In this document: one piece after another, positions 17,317 to 28,847 of the stretch | How positions within the stretch are numbered: the first letter of the stretch is position 1 | Layout of the letters: every line of letters begins with the position of its first letter | NCBI RefSeq assembly: GCF_030655415.1 | Contig: NZ_JAURVN010000002.1 | Location: forward strand, 1-64,000 | Reading direction: 5' to 3' | Length of the DNA: 64,000 nt | Source: Herminiimonas sp. | GTDB taxonomy: Bacteria > Pseudomonadota > Gammaproteobacteria > Burkholderiales > Burkholderiaceae | Program-made: the position numbers and the translations under genes | Notes under the pieces: generated by a model | Databases searched by the model: none | Told to the model about the DNA's origin: nothing | What the model saw: the letters and a program-made list of their open reading frames with translations, nothing else

Positions 17317-19716
17317 ATGAAAATCCGCTGGTTTACCCCATTCAGGCGCCGTCTCGCGCTGCGCGAATGGCTGGCGCTGCTCTTCATTTTGATCGCGATT
17401 GCAGCGGTAGTAAGTTGGCAAAATGGGTTGAGTCGACTGGATCAGTCGCGCTATGACTTGTTCTTATCAACGGTCAATAAACCAACTCCGGACAACATCA
17501 TCATTGTGGCTATTGATGACTACAGTCTGACGCAACTGGGCCGCTGGCCATGGCCGCGCGCGACACATGCCGAACTGTTCAAACAACTGAATAAAGCGCA
17601 TCCACGCGCAATCGGATTCGACGTCATCTTGTCTGAGCCAGAACCGGCGCCAAGCGACGGCACTTTATCCGGAGACCAAAAACTGGCTGATGCCTTGCAA
17701 GAAAACGGCCGCACTGTCTTGCCGTTGACCATCACCAATGCAGGCTACGGCTTGACCGCAAGATTGCCTGCGCCTGAACTGGCACACGCAGCCGGCGCCT
17801 TAGGCCATATCAATTTGACGCATGATAACGATGGCGTGGTACGCAGTGTATTTTTACGGGAAGGGAACAATGGCTGGTGGTGGCAAAATTTTTCTGCCGC
17901 GCTGCTCAGCCTAGGCGAATCGCAACAAGCGATATCCGCACCGCCTAAAAGCGAAGTGCAAACGAATATCGCGGGCATAGACAGTTGGCAGCGGGCGGAC
18001 CAAATGTATATTCCGTTCGCTGGCAACGTTGGCTACATTCAATCAATCCCATACGTGGCGGTATTACGCGGTGAAGTCCCTGCTGAATTTTTCACTGACA
18101 AATACGTATTGATAGGCGCTACTGCACCGGGCATGACAGACTCGTATCCGACACCGGTTTCCGGTGGTACCGGGGCGATGCCCGGTATCGAGATTCATGC
18201 GCAAATACTCAGCAATTTATTGCAGGGAAAAAGTATACATTTCGCCACGCCACTAGAGACGGCACTGTTTTCCAGCATTCCAGTATTTATGGCGATGTTG
18301 GGATATTTGCTGCTGTCGCCGCGCCGCGCTTTGTTCGCTGCAGGCTTTTGGTTATTGGTTACAGTTGCCACCAGCTATATTGGTTTGCGCTTCATGGACA
18401 TCTGGCTGCCGCCATCAGTCGCCATCATTGCGATCGTGGTGTCTTATCCTTTATGGAGTTGGCGACGACTGGAAGCCGCCATCAATTATCTAGGTCAGGA
18501 ATTTGCGCGCCTAGATAGAGAACCACATTTGCTGCCGGAAGAAAAAACTACATCGACAAGCGAAGATGGCACTGATGTGCTGGAACAGCACATCAGTGCC
18601 ATGAAAAAAGCCGCGCGTCGCGTGCGTGATTTGCGCCAGTTTGTTTCTGACAATCTGGATAATTTGCCGGATGCCACGCTGGTTACATCCGTCGACGGCC
18701 ACATCCTGTTGGCCAACCGACATGCAAAAGATTATTACTGGAGCCTGGGACGTGACGATGTGCGCGGGGTGTCGGTCATTGAATTATTGGCGCAACTCAA
18801 AATGCCGGTGCCTGTCGATCAAGCCATCAATCTCTCTTTTGACTGGCCGCATCTGCTCGATCGTGGTCATGCGCAAGCCTTGCTCAACGGCGTCTCTGCG
18901 CAAGATCACACTGGTCGCGATCTGCTGGTTAAAAGCGGCCCTTGTTATTCGGCCACGAATTTGCTGACCGGCTGGATTGTCAGCATTCTGGATATCTCAA
19001 CGATACGTGCGATCGAACGCAGCCGTGATGAAACCTTGCGCTTTTTGTCGCACGACATGCGCGCACCACAAGCATCGATACTGGCCTTGCTGGAACTACA
19101 GCATGAAAGCTCTTCCGAATTGCCACAGCAGGAACTCTTTAGTCGGATTGAAAAAGCCTGTCGCAAGACACTAGGCCTGGCGGATAATTTTGTGCAATTA
19201 GCGCGTGCGGAATCGCAGGAATATCGACTCGAAGAAGTCGATTTCCAGGACTTGTTATTTGATGCCTCCGATGAAATGTGGTCGCTGGCAAAAAGCCGAC
19301 ACATCGATCTTAAAGTCGATATCGCGGAAGGTGAATATCCAGTTAATGCCGACCGTACCCTGCTGACCCGTGCGCTGAGTAATCTGATGTCAAATGCAAT
19401 CAATTACAGTCCCGATCACACCACGATCTTGTGCTCACTGTGGTCGGAACAAGATGGCGAACAAACGCGCGTCGTCTGCAGCATTCGCGATCAGGGTTAT
19501 GGCATTGCCGAAGCCGATCAGAGCAAACTCTTCCAGCGTTTTCAACGTGTCGATTTGCCTAATCAACCGCGCCACGATGGCGTCGGCTTGGGGCTGGTCT
19601 TTGTCAAAACCGTTATCGAACGCCATTTAGGCGAAATTAGCTTCGTCAGCGTAGCGGGCGAAGGCACCACTTTCACGCTTAGTCTGCCGCTATATCGCGA
19701 TATTTCAGCGCTATAA
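17317..19716 (+). CDS. CHASE2-domain sensor histidine kinase
   Basis: This 799-residue membrane kinase has an N-terminal membrane helix (about 17-36) and a large periplasmic CHASE2 domain (about 40-310, with IIIVAIDDYSLTQLGRWPWPR). Membrane helices follow at about 320-395, then a PAS-like region (about 440-560). The HisKA domain has phospho-acceptor H579 (FLSHDMRAPQ), and the ATPase domain has LMSNAINYS, DQGYGIAE and GVGLGLVFVK. The ATG at 17317 is preferred to the TTG one codon before. It is the probable partner of the OmpR-type regulator at the head of the cluster. CHASE2 and FecR genes are often neighbours in bacteria, but the ligand is unknown. Confidence 0.93.
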   Translation: MKIRWFTPFRRRLALREWLALLFILIAIAAVVSWQNGLSRLDQSRYDLFLSTVNKPTPDNIIIVAIDDYSLTQLGRWPWPRATHAELFKQLNKAHPRAIGFDVILSEPEPAPSDGTLSGDQKLADALQENGRTVLPLTITNAGYGLTARLPAPELAHAAGALGHINLTHDNDGVVRSVFLREGNNGWWWQNFSAALLSLGESQQAISAPPKSEVQTNIAGIDSWQRADQMYIPFAGNVGYIQSIPYVAVLRGEVPAEFFTDKYVLIGATAPGMTDSYPTPVSGGTGAMPGIEIHAQILSNLLQGKSIHFATPLETALFSSIPVFMAMLGYLLLSPRRALFAAGFWLLVTVATSYIGLRFMDIWLPPSVAIIAIVVSYPLWSWRRLEAAINYLGQEFARLDREPHLLPEEKTTSTSEDGTDVLEQHISAMKKAARRVRDLRQFVSDNLDNLPDATLVTSVDGHILLANRHAKDYYWSLGRDDVRGVSVIELLAQLKMPVPVDQAINLSFDWPHLLDRGHAQALLNGVSAQDHTGRDLLVKSGPCYSATNLLTGWIVSILDISTIRAIERSRDETLRFLSHDMRAPQASILALLELQHESSSELPQQELFSRIEKACRKTLGLADNFVQLARAESQEYRLEEVDFQDLLFDASDEMWSLAKSRHIDLKVDIAEGEYPVNADRTLLTRALSNLMSNAINYSPDHTTILCSLWSEQDGEQTRVVCSIRDQGYGIAEADQSKLFQRFQRVDLPNQPRHDGVGLGLVFVKTVIERHLGEISFVSVAGEGTTFTLSLPLYRDISAL

Positions 19717-19770
19717 AAACGCATCATTGGATGCCTAGCGGCAAGAGCCTCGTGCCATAGTGCAACAGGC

Positions 19771-19776
19771 TATAAT
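19771..19776 (+). promoter_or_regulatory. Candidate -10 box upstream of hemA
   Basis: A perfect TATAAT lies 35 bases before the hemA ATG. No good -35 box is seen 16-18 bases upstream, so it may depend on an activator. Confidence 0.45.
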
Positions 19777-19810
19777 ATGCATCGATTCCATCCGAATGTT
19801 GGTGCCATAA

Positions 19811-21100
19811 ATGCAACTGCTAGCCGTCGGCCTCAACCACACTACCGCGCCTGTTTCTCTGCGCGAAAAGGTAGCCTTTCCTGCTGACCAACTCGGTCAA
19901 GCAGTGGCTTCCGCACGAGGTTGGTATGGCCGCAGCGATCAGCAAAATATTTCGGATGAAGCAGCAATCCTTTCGACCTGCAATCGCACTGAGCTGTATG
20001 CGGCCAGTCGTCAACCAGGCGGCGTGACTGAAGCAATTGATTTGACCGCGCACTTCCTCGCGGATTATCACAAGCTGCCTTACTCTGAATTACGTCCCTT
20101 CCTGTACGCACTGCCGCAAGATAATGCAGTACGCCATGCATTTCGCGTCGCGTCAGGTCTGGATTCAATGGTCTTGGGCGAACCGCAAATTCTTGGGCAG
20201 ATGAAAGATGCGGTGCGCCAAGCAGACGCTGCCGGTGGACTCGGCACGTATTTGCATCAAATGTTCCAGCGCACGTTTGCGGTTGCGAAAGAAGTTCGCA
20301 GCACGACAGAAATCGGCGCGCATAGCGTATCGATGGCAGCTGCCTCGGTGCGTTTGTCGCAACGCATTTTCGATAAGCTCTCTGAACAAAACGTCCTGTT
20401 CATAGGCGCCGGTGAAATGATCGAGTTGTGCGCCACGCACTTTGCCGCACAAAATCCACAATCACTCACGATCGCCAATCGCACACTTGAACGGGGCGAA
20501 GTACTCGCACATCGCTTCAACGGTCGCGCGATTCGCCTTGCAGATTTACCGGATCAATTAGCAACCTACGACATCGTTATTTCATCGACTGCTTCGTCAT
20601 TGCCTATCATTGGTCTCGGCATGGTGGAGCGCGCGATCAAAGCGCGCCGCCATAAACCGATGTTCATGGTTGATCTGGCCGTGCCGCGCGATATCGAACC
20701 GGAAATCGGCCGTCTCGATGACGTCTTTCTTTACACCGTCGATGATCTCGGCACCTTTGTCAAAACTGGTGTGGAAAATCGCCAAGCCGCAGTGGCGCAA
20801 GCAGAAGCGATTATCGAAACGCGTGTGCAATCCTTCATGCACTGGATGGATGCGCGCGCAGTAGTGCCAGTGATTCAGGATTTGCATGAATCCAGCGAAC
20901 TGATGCGCATGATAGAACTGGATCGTGCGCGCAAATTACTGGCGAAAGGTGAAGACATCGACGCAGTCCTGGAAGCACTCTCAAAAGGCTTGACTGCAAA
21001 ATTTCTGCATGGCCCACAACAGGCCTTGAACAATGCACAGGGCGACGAACGCGCGCGCCTTGCTGCTCTGTTACCGCAACTCTTCCGTACCAAGCGCTAG
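19811..21100 (+). CDS. hemA: Glutamyl-tRNA reductase
   Basis: This 429-residue enzyme makes glutamate-1-semialdehyde from glutamyl-tRNA, the first committed step of tetrapyrrole synthesis by the C5 pathway. The catalytic cysteine is C57 in [10 protein letters not shown]. The [19 protein letters not shown] motif and the NADPH-binding [15 protein letters not shown] are present. A C-terminal helical dimerisation domain follows. The gene order hemA-prfA-prmC is widespread, and here dsbB is inserted between prfA and prmC. Confidence 0.98.
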   Translation: MQLLAVGLNHTTAPVSLREKVAFPADQLGQAVASARGWYGRSDQQNISDEAAILSTCNRTELYAASRQPGGVTEAIDLTAHFLADYHKLPYSELRPFLYALPQDNAVRHAFRVASGLDSMVLGEPQILGQMKDAVRQADAAGGLGTYLHQMFQRTFAVAKEVRSTTEIGAHSVSMAAASVRLSQRIFDKLSEQNVLFIGAGEMIELCATHFAAQNPQSLTIANRTLERGEVLAHRFNGRAIRLADLPDQLATYDIVISSTASSLPIIGLGMVERAIKARRHKPMFMVDLAVPRDIEPEIGRLDDVFLYTVDDLGTFVKTGVENRQAAVAQAEAIIETRVQSFMHWMDARAVVPVIQDLHESSELMRMIELDRARKLLAKGEDIDAVLEALSKGLTAKFLHGPQQALNNAQGDERARLAALLPQLFRTKR

Positions 21101-21220
21101 CGACGCTCTCTCGCTTATCTGCACGCTGCGCAGCAGTGTTTGCAGAATCTTTGTTTGCCATCAGTTTCAAGAACTGCTGCAAGCCACCAGAATTAACCCA
21201 CGCATACAAGACCGAACACC

Positions 21221-22306
21221 ATGATGAAACCATCCATGCTCAGCAAGCTCGATCAATTGACCGAACGCTTGGCTGAAGTGAATGTGCTGCTGATGCAGCC
21301 AGAGGTCACGTCCAATATGGACAACTACCGCAAGCTCACGCGCGAACATGCAGAGCTCGGCCCGCTGGTGGCGCTGTACGGTAATTACACGCAAGCCGAT
21401 AACGACATCAAGGACGCGCAAGGCATGCTGTCCGATCCTGACATGAAGGAATTTGCGCAAGAAGAAATGACCGCTGCCAAAGCGCGTATGGAACAGCTTG
21501 AGATCGATCTGCAAAAAATGCTGCTGCCGAAAGATCCTAACGACGAGCGGAATATTTTTCTGGAAATTCGCGCCGGTACGGGTGGCGATGAATCCGCGTT
21601 ATTCGCCGGCGATCTGCTGCGCATGTACACACGTTTCGCCGAGCGTAATCGCTGGCAAATAGAAATGGTGTCCGAGTCTGCATCGGAAGTTGGCGGCTAC
21701 AAGGAAGTGATCGTGCGGGTGGTCGGCAATGGCGCATATTCAAAATTGAAATTTGAATCCGGAGGCCATCGTGTCCAACGCGTACCCGCTACAGAAACCC
21801 AGGGTCGCATCCACACTTCAGCTTGCACCGTCGCAGTGATGCCGGAAGCCGATGAAGTCGAAGACGTCAACATCAATCCAGCCGACTTGCGCATCGATAC
21901 GTATCGCGCATCCGGCGCCGGTGGTCAGCACATTAATAAAACCGATTCCGCAGTGCGCATCACGCATCTACCGACCGGCATCGTGGTTGAATGCCAGGAT
22001 GATCGCAGCCAGCACAAGAACAAGGCCTCCGCATTGAAAGTATTGGCGGCGCGTATCAAGGATGTGCAATTGCGCGAACAGCAATCGAAGGAAGCGGCGA
22101 CACGCAAATCCTTGATCGGTTCGGGAGATCGCAGCGAACGCATACGCACGTATAATTTCCCGCAAGGCCGCATGACCGATCACCGCATTAATCTGACTTT
22201 GTACAAACTCGATTTCATCATGGATGGCGATCTGGCCGAGCTGACTAATGCGCTGGCGGCAGAGCATCAAGCGGATTTGCTGGCCGCGCTGGCCGACGTC
22301 AATTGA
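21221..22306 (+). CDS. prfA: Peptide chain release factor 1
   Basis: This 361-residue class I release factor reads UAA and UAG. The catalytic GGQ tripeptide is at residues 234-236 ([16 protein letters not shown]), the site methylated by PrmC, which is encoded two genes downstream. The codon-recognition PxT motif ([14 protein letters not shown]) is the RF1 type. Two ATG codons stand in tandem at the start (21221 and 21224); either could be used. Confidence 0.98.
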   Translation: MMKPSMLSKLDQLTERLAEVNVLLMQPEVTSNMDNYRKLTREHAELGPLVALYGNYTQADNDIKDAQGMLSDPDMKEFAQEEMTAAKARMEQLEIDLQKMLLPKDPNDERNIFLEIRAGTGGDESALFAGDLLRMYTRFAERNRWQIEMVSESASEVGGYKEVIVRVVGNGAYSKLKFESGGHRVQRVPATETQGRIHTSACTVAVMPEADEVEDVNINPADLRIDTYRASGAGGQHINKTDSAVRITHLPTGIVVECQDDRSQHKNKASALKVLAARIKDVQLREQQSKEAATRKSLIGSGDRSERIRTYNFPQGRMTDHRINLTLYKLDFIMDGDLAELTNALAAEHQADLLAALADVN

Positions 22307-22388
22307 TGATGTTGGAGACAAGCGCATTTGATGCAACTTACTTGATGGATACGACTCATACCGAGCACTGTTTTTCCAGGATCAAACA

Positions 22389-22880
22389 ATGAAAAAAGCT
22401 AAACCCGTTTTACTCGCAGTCGCCTTCGTATCATTGGCGCTGTTAGCCTTTGCACTGTATCTGCAGCATGTCGAAAATATGCAGCCATGTCCGCTGTGCG
22501 TGATCCAGCGTTACGCGTTTGCTGCAATCGCCATCATCTGCCTGATTAGCGCATTCCGTAAAGAGGCGACCGCCAAAGTTGGTGCAGCCTTGGCCTCATT
22601 GGCATCTCTCGCAGGCGCCGGTGTCGCGGGCTGGCACATTTATATCAAGGCCAACCCAACCGTATCTTGCGGCATCGATCCTTTGGAAACATCGTTGAAT
22701 ACGATTCCTACCGCCAAGCTGCTGCCGTTTTTGTTTCAGGCTGATGGTTTATGCACGACCGCATATGCACCCATCCTTGGACTGTCTTTGCCACAATGGT
22801 CGCTGGTGTGGTTCGTCGTGATTGCCATCTTCCTGCTGCGCACTGCTTTCCAGAAAAAGTCTGGATACGCTTCGTTTTAA
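22389..22880 (+). CDS. dsbB: Disulfide bond formation protein DsbB
   Basis: This 163-residue inner-membrane quinone reductase reoxidises DsbA. Four membrane helices are visible. The first periplasmic loop holds C34-P-L-C37 (QPCPLCVIQRYAF) and the second holds C94 and C122 (TVSCGIDPL and GLCTTAYAP). This is the usual four-cysteine arrangement. The prmC start follows 13 bases after its stop, so the two are probably one operon. Confidence 0.95.
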   Translation: MKKAKPVLLAVAFVSLALLAFALYLQHVENMQPCPLCVIQRYAFAAIAIICLISAFRKEATAKVGAALASLASLAGAGVAGWHIYIKANPTVSCGIDPLETSLNTIPTAKLLPFLFQADGLCTTAYAPILGLSLPQWSLVWFVVIAIFLLRTAFQKKSGYASF

Positions 22881-22893
22881 TACGCTCGCGCAC

Positions 22894-23736
22894 ATGACGC
22901 CTATTCTTGCAGGCACTACGATTGCTGCCGTCATGCAGCGCGCGCCAGTAGAGCAACTGGAGGCGCGCATGCTGATTGGTCACGTCACGCAATTGACCCG
23001 CGTGCAACTGATCACGCAAGCCGAGCGCGCATTCAGCGATGCTGAAGCAACGCAACTCAACACCTTGTTTCAACGTCGCGTCGCAGGTGAGCCCATGGCT
23101 TACTTGCTGGGCGAACGCGAATTTTTCGGGCTGACATTTAAAGTCGATCCTGCTGTGTTGATTCCGCGTCCGGATACTGAATTGCTGGTTGAATTGGCTT
23201 TGCAGCATTTGCCGCAAGATGGTCGCGTATTGGATATGGGCACCGGCTCTGGCGCAATTGCCATTGCGATTGCGCACACGCGTCGCGATGCGCAAGTTAC
23301 CGCACTCGATGTGAGTGAAAGCGCATTGCTTGTCGCGCAAAGCAACGCACAAAATAATCAGGTTGAAGTTGAATTTTTGCGTAGTGACTGGTTCACGGCA
23401 TTAGCAGAGCAAGTCGCTGAACAACAATTTGATTTGATCGTTTCCAACCCACCTTATATCGTCGCTGACGATCGTCATTTATCTGAAGGTGATTTACGCT
23501 TTGAGCCGATAGATGCGTTGACCGATCATGCAGATGGCTTGTCGGCATTGCGCATTATCAGCAAACAGGCCGCAGATTATCTGTCTGACGATGGCTGGTT
23601 ATTGATGGAGCATGGTTACGATCAGGCTGAAGCTGTACGTGACTTATTGAAGCAAGATGGCTACACGGAAGTACAAAGCTGGCGTGATCTGGCAAACATC
23701 GAACGTGTGAGCGGCGGCAAGAAATCCCGCGCTTGA
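22894..23736 (+). CDS. prmC: Release factor glutamine methyltransferase
   Basis: This 280-residue SAM-dependent enzyme methylates the GGQ glutamine of release factors. It has the N-terminal helical domain, the SAM motif VLDMGTGSGAIAIAIA (about 112-127) and the catalytic N185-P-P-Y188. The ATG at 22894 is chosen because a longer frame, from 22822, would overlap dsbB. Its start has only a weak ribosome binding site. prfA, its substrate, is nearby. It is convergent with the TlpA-like gene. Confidence 0.95.
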   Translation: MTPILAGTTIAAVMQRAPVEQLEARMLIGHVTQLTRVQLITQAERAFSDAEATQLNTLFQRRVAGEPMAYLLGEREFFGLTFKVDPAVLIPRPDTELLVELALQHLPQDGRVLDMGTGSGAIAIAIAHTRRDAQVTALDVSESALLVAQSNAQNNQVEVEFLRSDWFTALAEQVAEQQFDLIVSNPPYIVADDRHLSEGDLRFEPIDALTDHADGLSALRIISKQAADYLSDDGWLLMEHGYDQAEAVRDLLKQDGYTEVQSWRDLANIERVSGGKKSRA

Positions 23737-23774
23737 ATTCAGTAATACGGTTTGCAATAACCTAGACCATCAAC

Positions 23775-24299
23775 TCAAGCAGCCAGTTCTTTTTCCAGCA
23801 ACTGATGCAAGGCGGGGAAATCAGGTTCCCCCACATATTTCTTGATGATGTGACCATCCTTGTCGATCACCAACGTGGTCGGCGTCAATTGAATATCACC
23901 AAAAGATTTTGCCAGCGTACCTTGCGTATCAAGCGCCACGGTGAATGGCAGCTTGCGCGTCTCGACAAAATTCAACACATAGTTAGGTGGATCGTAAGCC
24001 ATAGCGACTGCAACAAACTCCAAACCTTGCGCATTGTATTTCTTGAAGGTCTCTATCATCTCAGGCATCTCTTTCACGCAAGTCACGCACGAGGTTGCCC
24101 AAAAATTAATCATCACAACCTTGCCGCGCAAATCCTGTGATGTGATTTTCTTGCCCTGCAAATTGACGAAGGTCACGTCCGGAATCACTTTTTTATGCGA
24201 CACCGACAAGTAACCAACCACAGCGATCGCGATGACAATAAGTAATGCCACCAGCTTGAGCCAGTTACGTTTGGGAGCTGCGGGAACTGATGTTTGCAT
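23775..24299 (-). CDS. TlpA/ResA-like membrane-anchored thioredoxin
   Basis: This 174-residue protein is a periplasmic thiol-disulfide protein held by one N-terminal membrane helix (about 14-31). The active site is C71-V-T-C74 in NFWATSCVTCVKEMPEM, and the cis-proline is in LTPTTLVIDKDG. The TlpA/ResA group usually has WCxxC; here the residue before the first Cys is Ser, and the dipeptide between the cysteines is Val-Thr. Its partner is unknown, with cytochrome c maturation being one possibility. The ATG at 24299 is preferred to a TTG at 24308. Confidence 0.88.
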   Translation of the reverse strand: MQTSVPAAPKRNWLKLVALLIVIAIAVVGYLSVSHKKVIPDVTFVNLQGKKITSQDLRGKVVMINFWATSCVTCVKEMPEMIETFKKYNAQGLEFVAVAMAYDPPNYVLNFVETRKLPFTVALDTQGTLAKSFGDIQLTPTTLVIDKDGHIIKKYVGEPDFPALHQLLEKELAA

Positions 24300-24353
24300 A
24301 ATCGACAATCCGGGATGTGACGCCTGTGTACTTTTACCTTTGAAGCTGCGCCC

Positions 24354-24359
24354 ATTATA
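24354..24359 (-). promoter_or_regulatory. Candidate -10 box for the TlpA-like gene
   Basis: The minus strand reads TATAAT, 55 bases upstream of the start. The -35 region is poorly matched. Confidence 0.4.
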
Positions 24360-24413
24360 GTCAGGTCCAGCGCTCAGTGTTTAGTCGGAAAAGCTAAGGA
24401 TAGTTATCAGCTT

Positions 24414-26378
24414 TTATGACAATGAGGCATCCGGCCACCCTGATGCGGTGTAGACAGTGGCGACTGCGGCTGGCATAGGCGCTTCAATCGCTGCGCACAT
24501 TGCTCGCAGCAAATCGGCCAACGATAGCGGCAAGGGCGATTCACCGGCGATTGCCAGCAAGGATTTGATCAATGCGGGATTCGCCAATGGTGCCAACTGA
24601 TTGGCTTTGTCCAATGCGGTTTTTATTTTTCCGTAACTCAAAGCAGAGATCGCTATTAAGTCTTTTTCACACAGAAACAGATGCGGAGAAAAATCTGCCG
24701 CGCGCATAAACAAGGAATGAGCAGGGTGTTGCAACAATGGCGCTGCCACATGTGCAACCAGAGAAAACAAAACATGACATTCCGGTTTCAGCTCAGTCAC
24801 TACGGAATATTTAACATGCACCGCGCGATTCGCCTGTGCAGCAAGACGGCGCACCAGTACAGTTTGCAAAACGAATTCATTCAAGCTCACACGATGATCG
24901 CTGGCTATCATGCGTTGAAATTGCGAGAGCATGGCATCACGATCTGCCATCGGTAATTGCCGCAGTGCCGGCACCACCAAATCGAGTAAAGGTAAACGCG
25001 CATTGGCTGGTAAACGTGCAATCGCGGCGGCAAGTTTTATAACCTGATCAGCTTGTTTTGGCAGATGCTCAATCAAACATTTTTGCTGCGGACTTTGATC
25101 TTGAGCAGGATCAAGCAATAGCGCGTAAACCAGCAAGGGAGCGCCGTATGGATCATGCACTGCGCGGTCGATCTCTGGACACAATCTGATTTTGGCGAGC
25201 GTACTTACTCCGTATGCCTGAGTCGCAACTGCGACGATTTCATCGCTGGCGGCATGCGCATTTTCCACTGCATCGACCAGCGCAGTAGCAGCATACGGAA
25301 TATCAGCAAGCGCTGGCGAAGTAGGAAGTTCTCGGACAGCGAGCGTAGGCGCATCCATCATTGCCACATCGCGTCCATAGATACGGCGCAAGCGCTCGGA
25401 CAACGATGGGTGCGTCGCAAACCATCCTGCCAACAAACTGGGCCGTACTGCGCTCAGGAAAAAATGCGACAGCTGCTCTGCATTCCTGTGCTGGATCTGC
25501 GAGACAGCACGCCCTTCTTTCATCAAGCCACCGATCTTGCGCAAGGCATTGCCGAGGCCATCGCGATTACGCGTAAATTGAATGGCACTGGCATCGGCCA
25601 AATATTCACGATGCCGCGAGACTGCCGATTTGATTATTCGTCCGAAGAACAAGCCGATATAACCGATAGCAAAGAGCGTAGCGCCAACTACAAAAAATGC
25701 GATGTGCACTGGCGTACGTTTCTTGACCAAGGAATCTTCTTCGGTGACCAGCACACCGGCTTCCATAATCTGTCTGCCGAAATCGGCAAACATCTGTATG
25801 CCAAACAACACGCCGATCAAGCGAATATTCAAACGCATATCGCCATTCAGAATGTGACTGAATTCATGCGCAACCACGCCTTGTAGTTCATCGCGCGTCA
25901 AGCGATCAAGCGTGCCGCGCGTGACGGCGATGACGGCTTCATTAGGGTTGTAGCCCGCTGCGAATGCGTTGATCGATGCTTCCTTGTCCAGCAAATAAAC
26001 CTTAGGGCAGGCAATGCCGGATGCGAGCGCCATCTCTTCCACGACGTTCAGCAAACGGCGTTCCAACATGTCGCGCGTATTCGGCTCGACCATGCGGCCA
26101 CCGGCCATGCGCGCCACGGCGTCGCCACCATCACGTAGATTAAACATCTCAAGCAAGGTGCCGCCGCCTATCAATATCAGCGTGATGAGCGTATTGGTTT
26201 CGAAAAATCCGCGTGGATATGAGTGGGGGCCTGAGAAAGAGCCGCCTTGTGCGTAGATGCAAATCAAGGCCATCGCAAAATTAACCGCAAGCACAATGGC
26301 AATCACGGCGAGCGCGAACAGCAGCACCAGCATTTTGGTCTGCCGTCTTGCGTGATCTTGCTGCTCGAAGAAATTCAT
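24414..26378 (-). CDS. M48-family membrane metallopeptidase with long C-terminal extension
   Basis: This 654-residue HtpX-like membrane zinc protease has two membrane helices near the N-terminus (about 16-42 and 60-78). The zinc motif is H171-E172-x-x-H175 (VVAHEFSHILNGDMRL). Two more hydrophobic segments follow, with the third ligand region EYLADASAIQFTR. The peptidase part ends near residue 330. About 320 further residues, rich in Ala and Leu and probably helical, are of unknown function. It lies downstream of lemA in an apparent operon; lemA-M48 pairs recur in proteobacteria, but their substrate is unclear. Confidence 0.9.
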   Translation of the reverse strand: MNFFEQQDHARRQTKMLVLLFALAVIAIVLAVNFAMALICIYAQGGSFSGPHSYPRGFFETNTLITLILIGGGTLLEMFNLRDGGDAVARMAGGRMVEPNTRDMLERRLLNVVEEMALASGIACPKVYLLDKEASINAFAAGYNPNEAVIAVTRGTLDRLTRDELQGVVAHEFSHILNGDMRLNIRLIGVLFGIQMFADFGRQIMEAGVLVTEEDSLVKKRTPVHIAFFVVGATLFAIGYIGLFFGRIIKSAVSRHREYLADASAIQFTRNRDGLGNALRKIGGLMKEGRAVSQIQHRNAEQLSHFFLSAVRPSLLAGWFATHPSLSERLRRIYGRDVAMMDAPTLAVRELPTSPALADIPYAATALVDAVENAHAASDEIVAVATQAYGVSTLAKIRLCPEIDRAVHDPYGAPLLVYALLLDPAQDQSPQQKCLIEHLPKQADQVIKLAAAIARLPANARLPLLDLVVPALRQLPMADRDAMLSQFQRMIASDHRVSLNEFVLQTVLVRRLAAQANRAVHVKYSVVTELKPECHVLFSLVAHVAAPLLQHPAHSLFMRAADFSPHLFLCEKDLIAISALSYGKIKTALDKANQLAPLANPALIKSLLAIAGESPLPLSLADLLRAMCAAIEAPMPAAVATVYTASGWPDASLS

Positions 26379-26480
26379 GTCGCTGCGCGGGATTTTGCTG
26401 CGCGCGTATGACGCACGGACACAGAGGCTAGACCCATGCGGCTACGCTCGCCCACTGCTGAATGTTGATGCACTTAACGC

Positions 26481-27071
26481 TCAGAACGCAACTTTGATCG
26501 CTTTGCGTTCTTCCGGCGACTCTGTCGATTCCAGCAACTCTGCGGTTTTGAAACCGAAGGAATTGGCAATCACCGAACCGGGAAACTGCTGGATCGCTAC
26601 GTTGTATGACATCACGCTGTCGTTGTAACCCTGACGTGCAAAGGCGATGCGATTTTCCGTGCTACTGAGTTCTTCGCTCAATTGCATCATGGTTTGATTT
26701 GCCTGCAAGTCGGGATAGGCTTCCGACAATGCAAACAGCTTACCGAGCGATGCGTTCAGCACACCGTCTGCAGCGACCATCTGTTTGAATGCAGTGCCAT
26801 CAGCCAGATTGCCGGAGACTTTGTTGTTGGCATCGACCGCATGATTGCGCGCCGAGATAACGGCTTCCAGGGTTTCGCGCTCATGCGCCATATAGGCTTT
26901 GGCGGTTTCGACCAAATTAGGAATCAGGTCGTAGCGACGCTTGAGCTGCACATCGATTTGAGAAAACGCATTCTGGAAATAATTGCGCAAAGCGATGATG
27001 CGGTTATAAACGCCAACACCCCAGAATATGACGACTGCGATGATGGCTAGTAAAACGAGCACTGCTGTCAT
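26481..27071 (-). CDS. LemA family protein
   Basis: This 196-residue protein has one N-terminal membrane helix (about 2-20) followed by the coiled-coil LemA domain. Key segments are YNRIIALRNYFQNAFSQIDV, KRRYDLIPNLVETAKAYM and FARQGYNDSVMSYNVAIQQF. A GGGAGAG site six bases upstream decides for the ATG at 27071 over an upstream in-frame start. LemA proteins often accompany M48 or TPM-domain membrane proteins, and the M48 peptidase gene follows 102 bases downstream. Molecular function is not established. Confidence 0.93.
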   Translation of the reverse strand: MTAVLVLLAIIAVVIFWGVGVYNRIIALRNYFQNAFSQIDVQLKRRYDLIPNLVETAKAYMAHERETLEAVISARNHAVDANNKVSGNLADGTAFKQMVAADGVLNASLGKLFALSEAYPDLQANQTMMQLSEELSSTENRIAFARQGYNDSVMSYNVAIQQFPGSVIANSFGFKTAELLESTESPEERKAIKVAF

Positions 27072-27085
27072 GGTCTCTCCCAATG

Positions 27086-27118
27086 AAAAAGCCGCGCGAC
27101 AAACTGTCGCGCGGCTTA
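27086..27118 (-). terminator. Terminator between dolP and lemA
   Basis: On the minus strand GCCGCGCGACA and TGTCGCGCGGC pair perfectly over 11 bases with a three-base loop, followed by TTTTTC. It closes the lpoA-yraN-diaA-dolP unit. Confidence 0.88.
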
Positions 27119-27167
27119 ATATAGCATCGCAAAACCGCCGATTGTTGGTCGGCGGTATTATTTATGA

Positions 27168-28840
<1,673 letters not shown>

Positions 28841-28847
28841 ACGCGTA

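Noticed and set aside
22822..22893. Upstream start of prmC inside dsbB
   Set aside because: The extra 24 residues are read from the dsbB coding sequence in another frame and are not part of the PrmC family.
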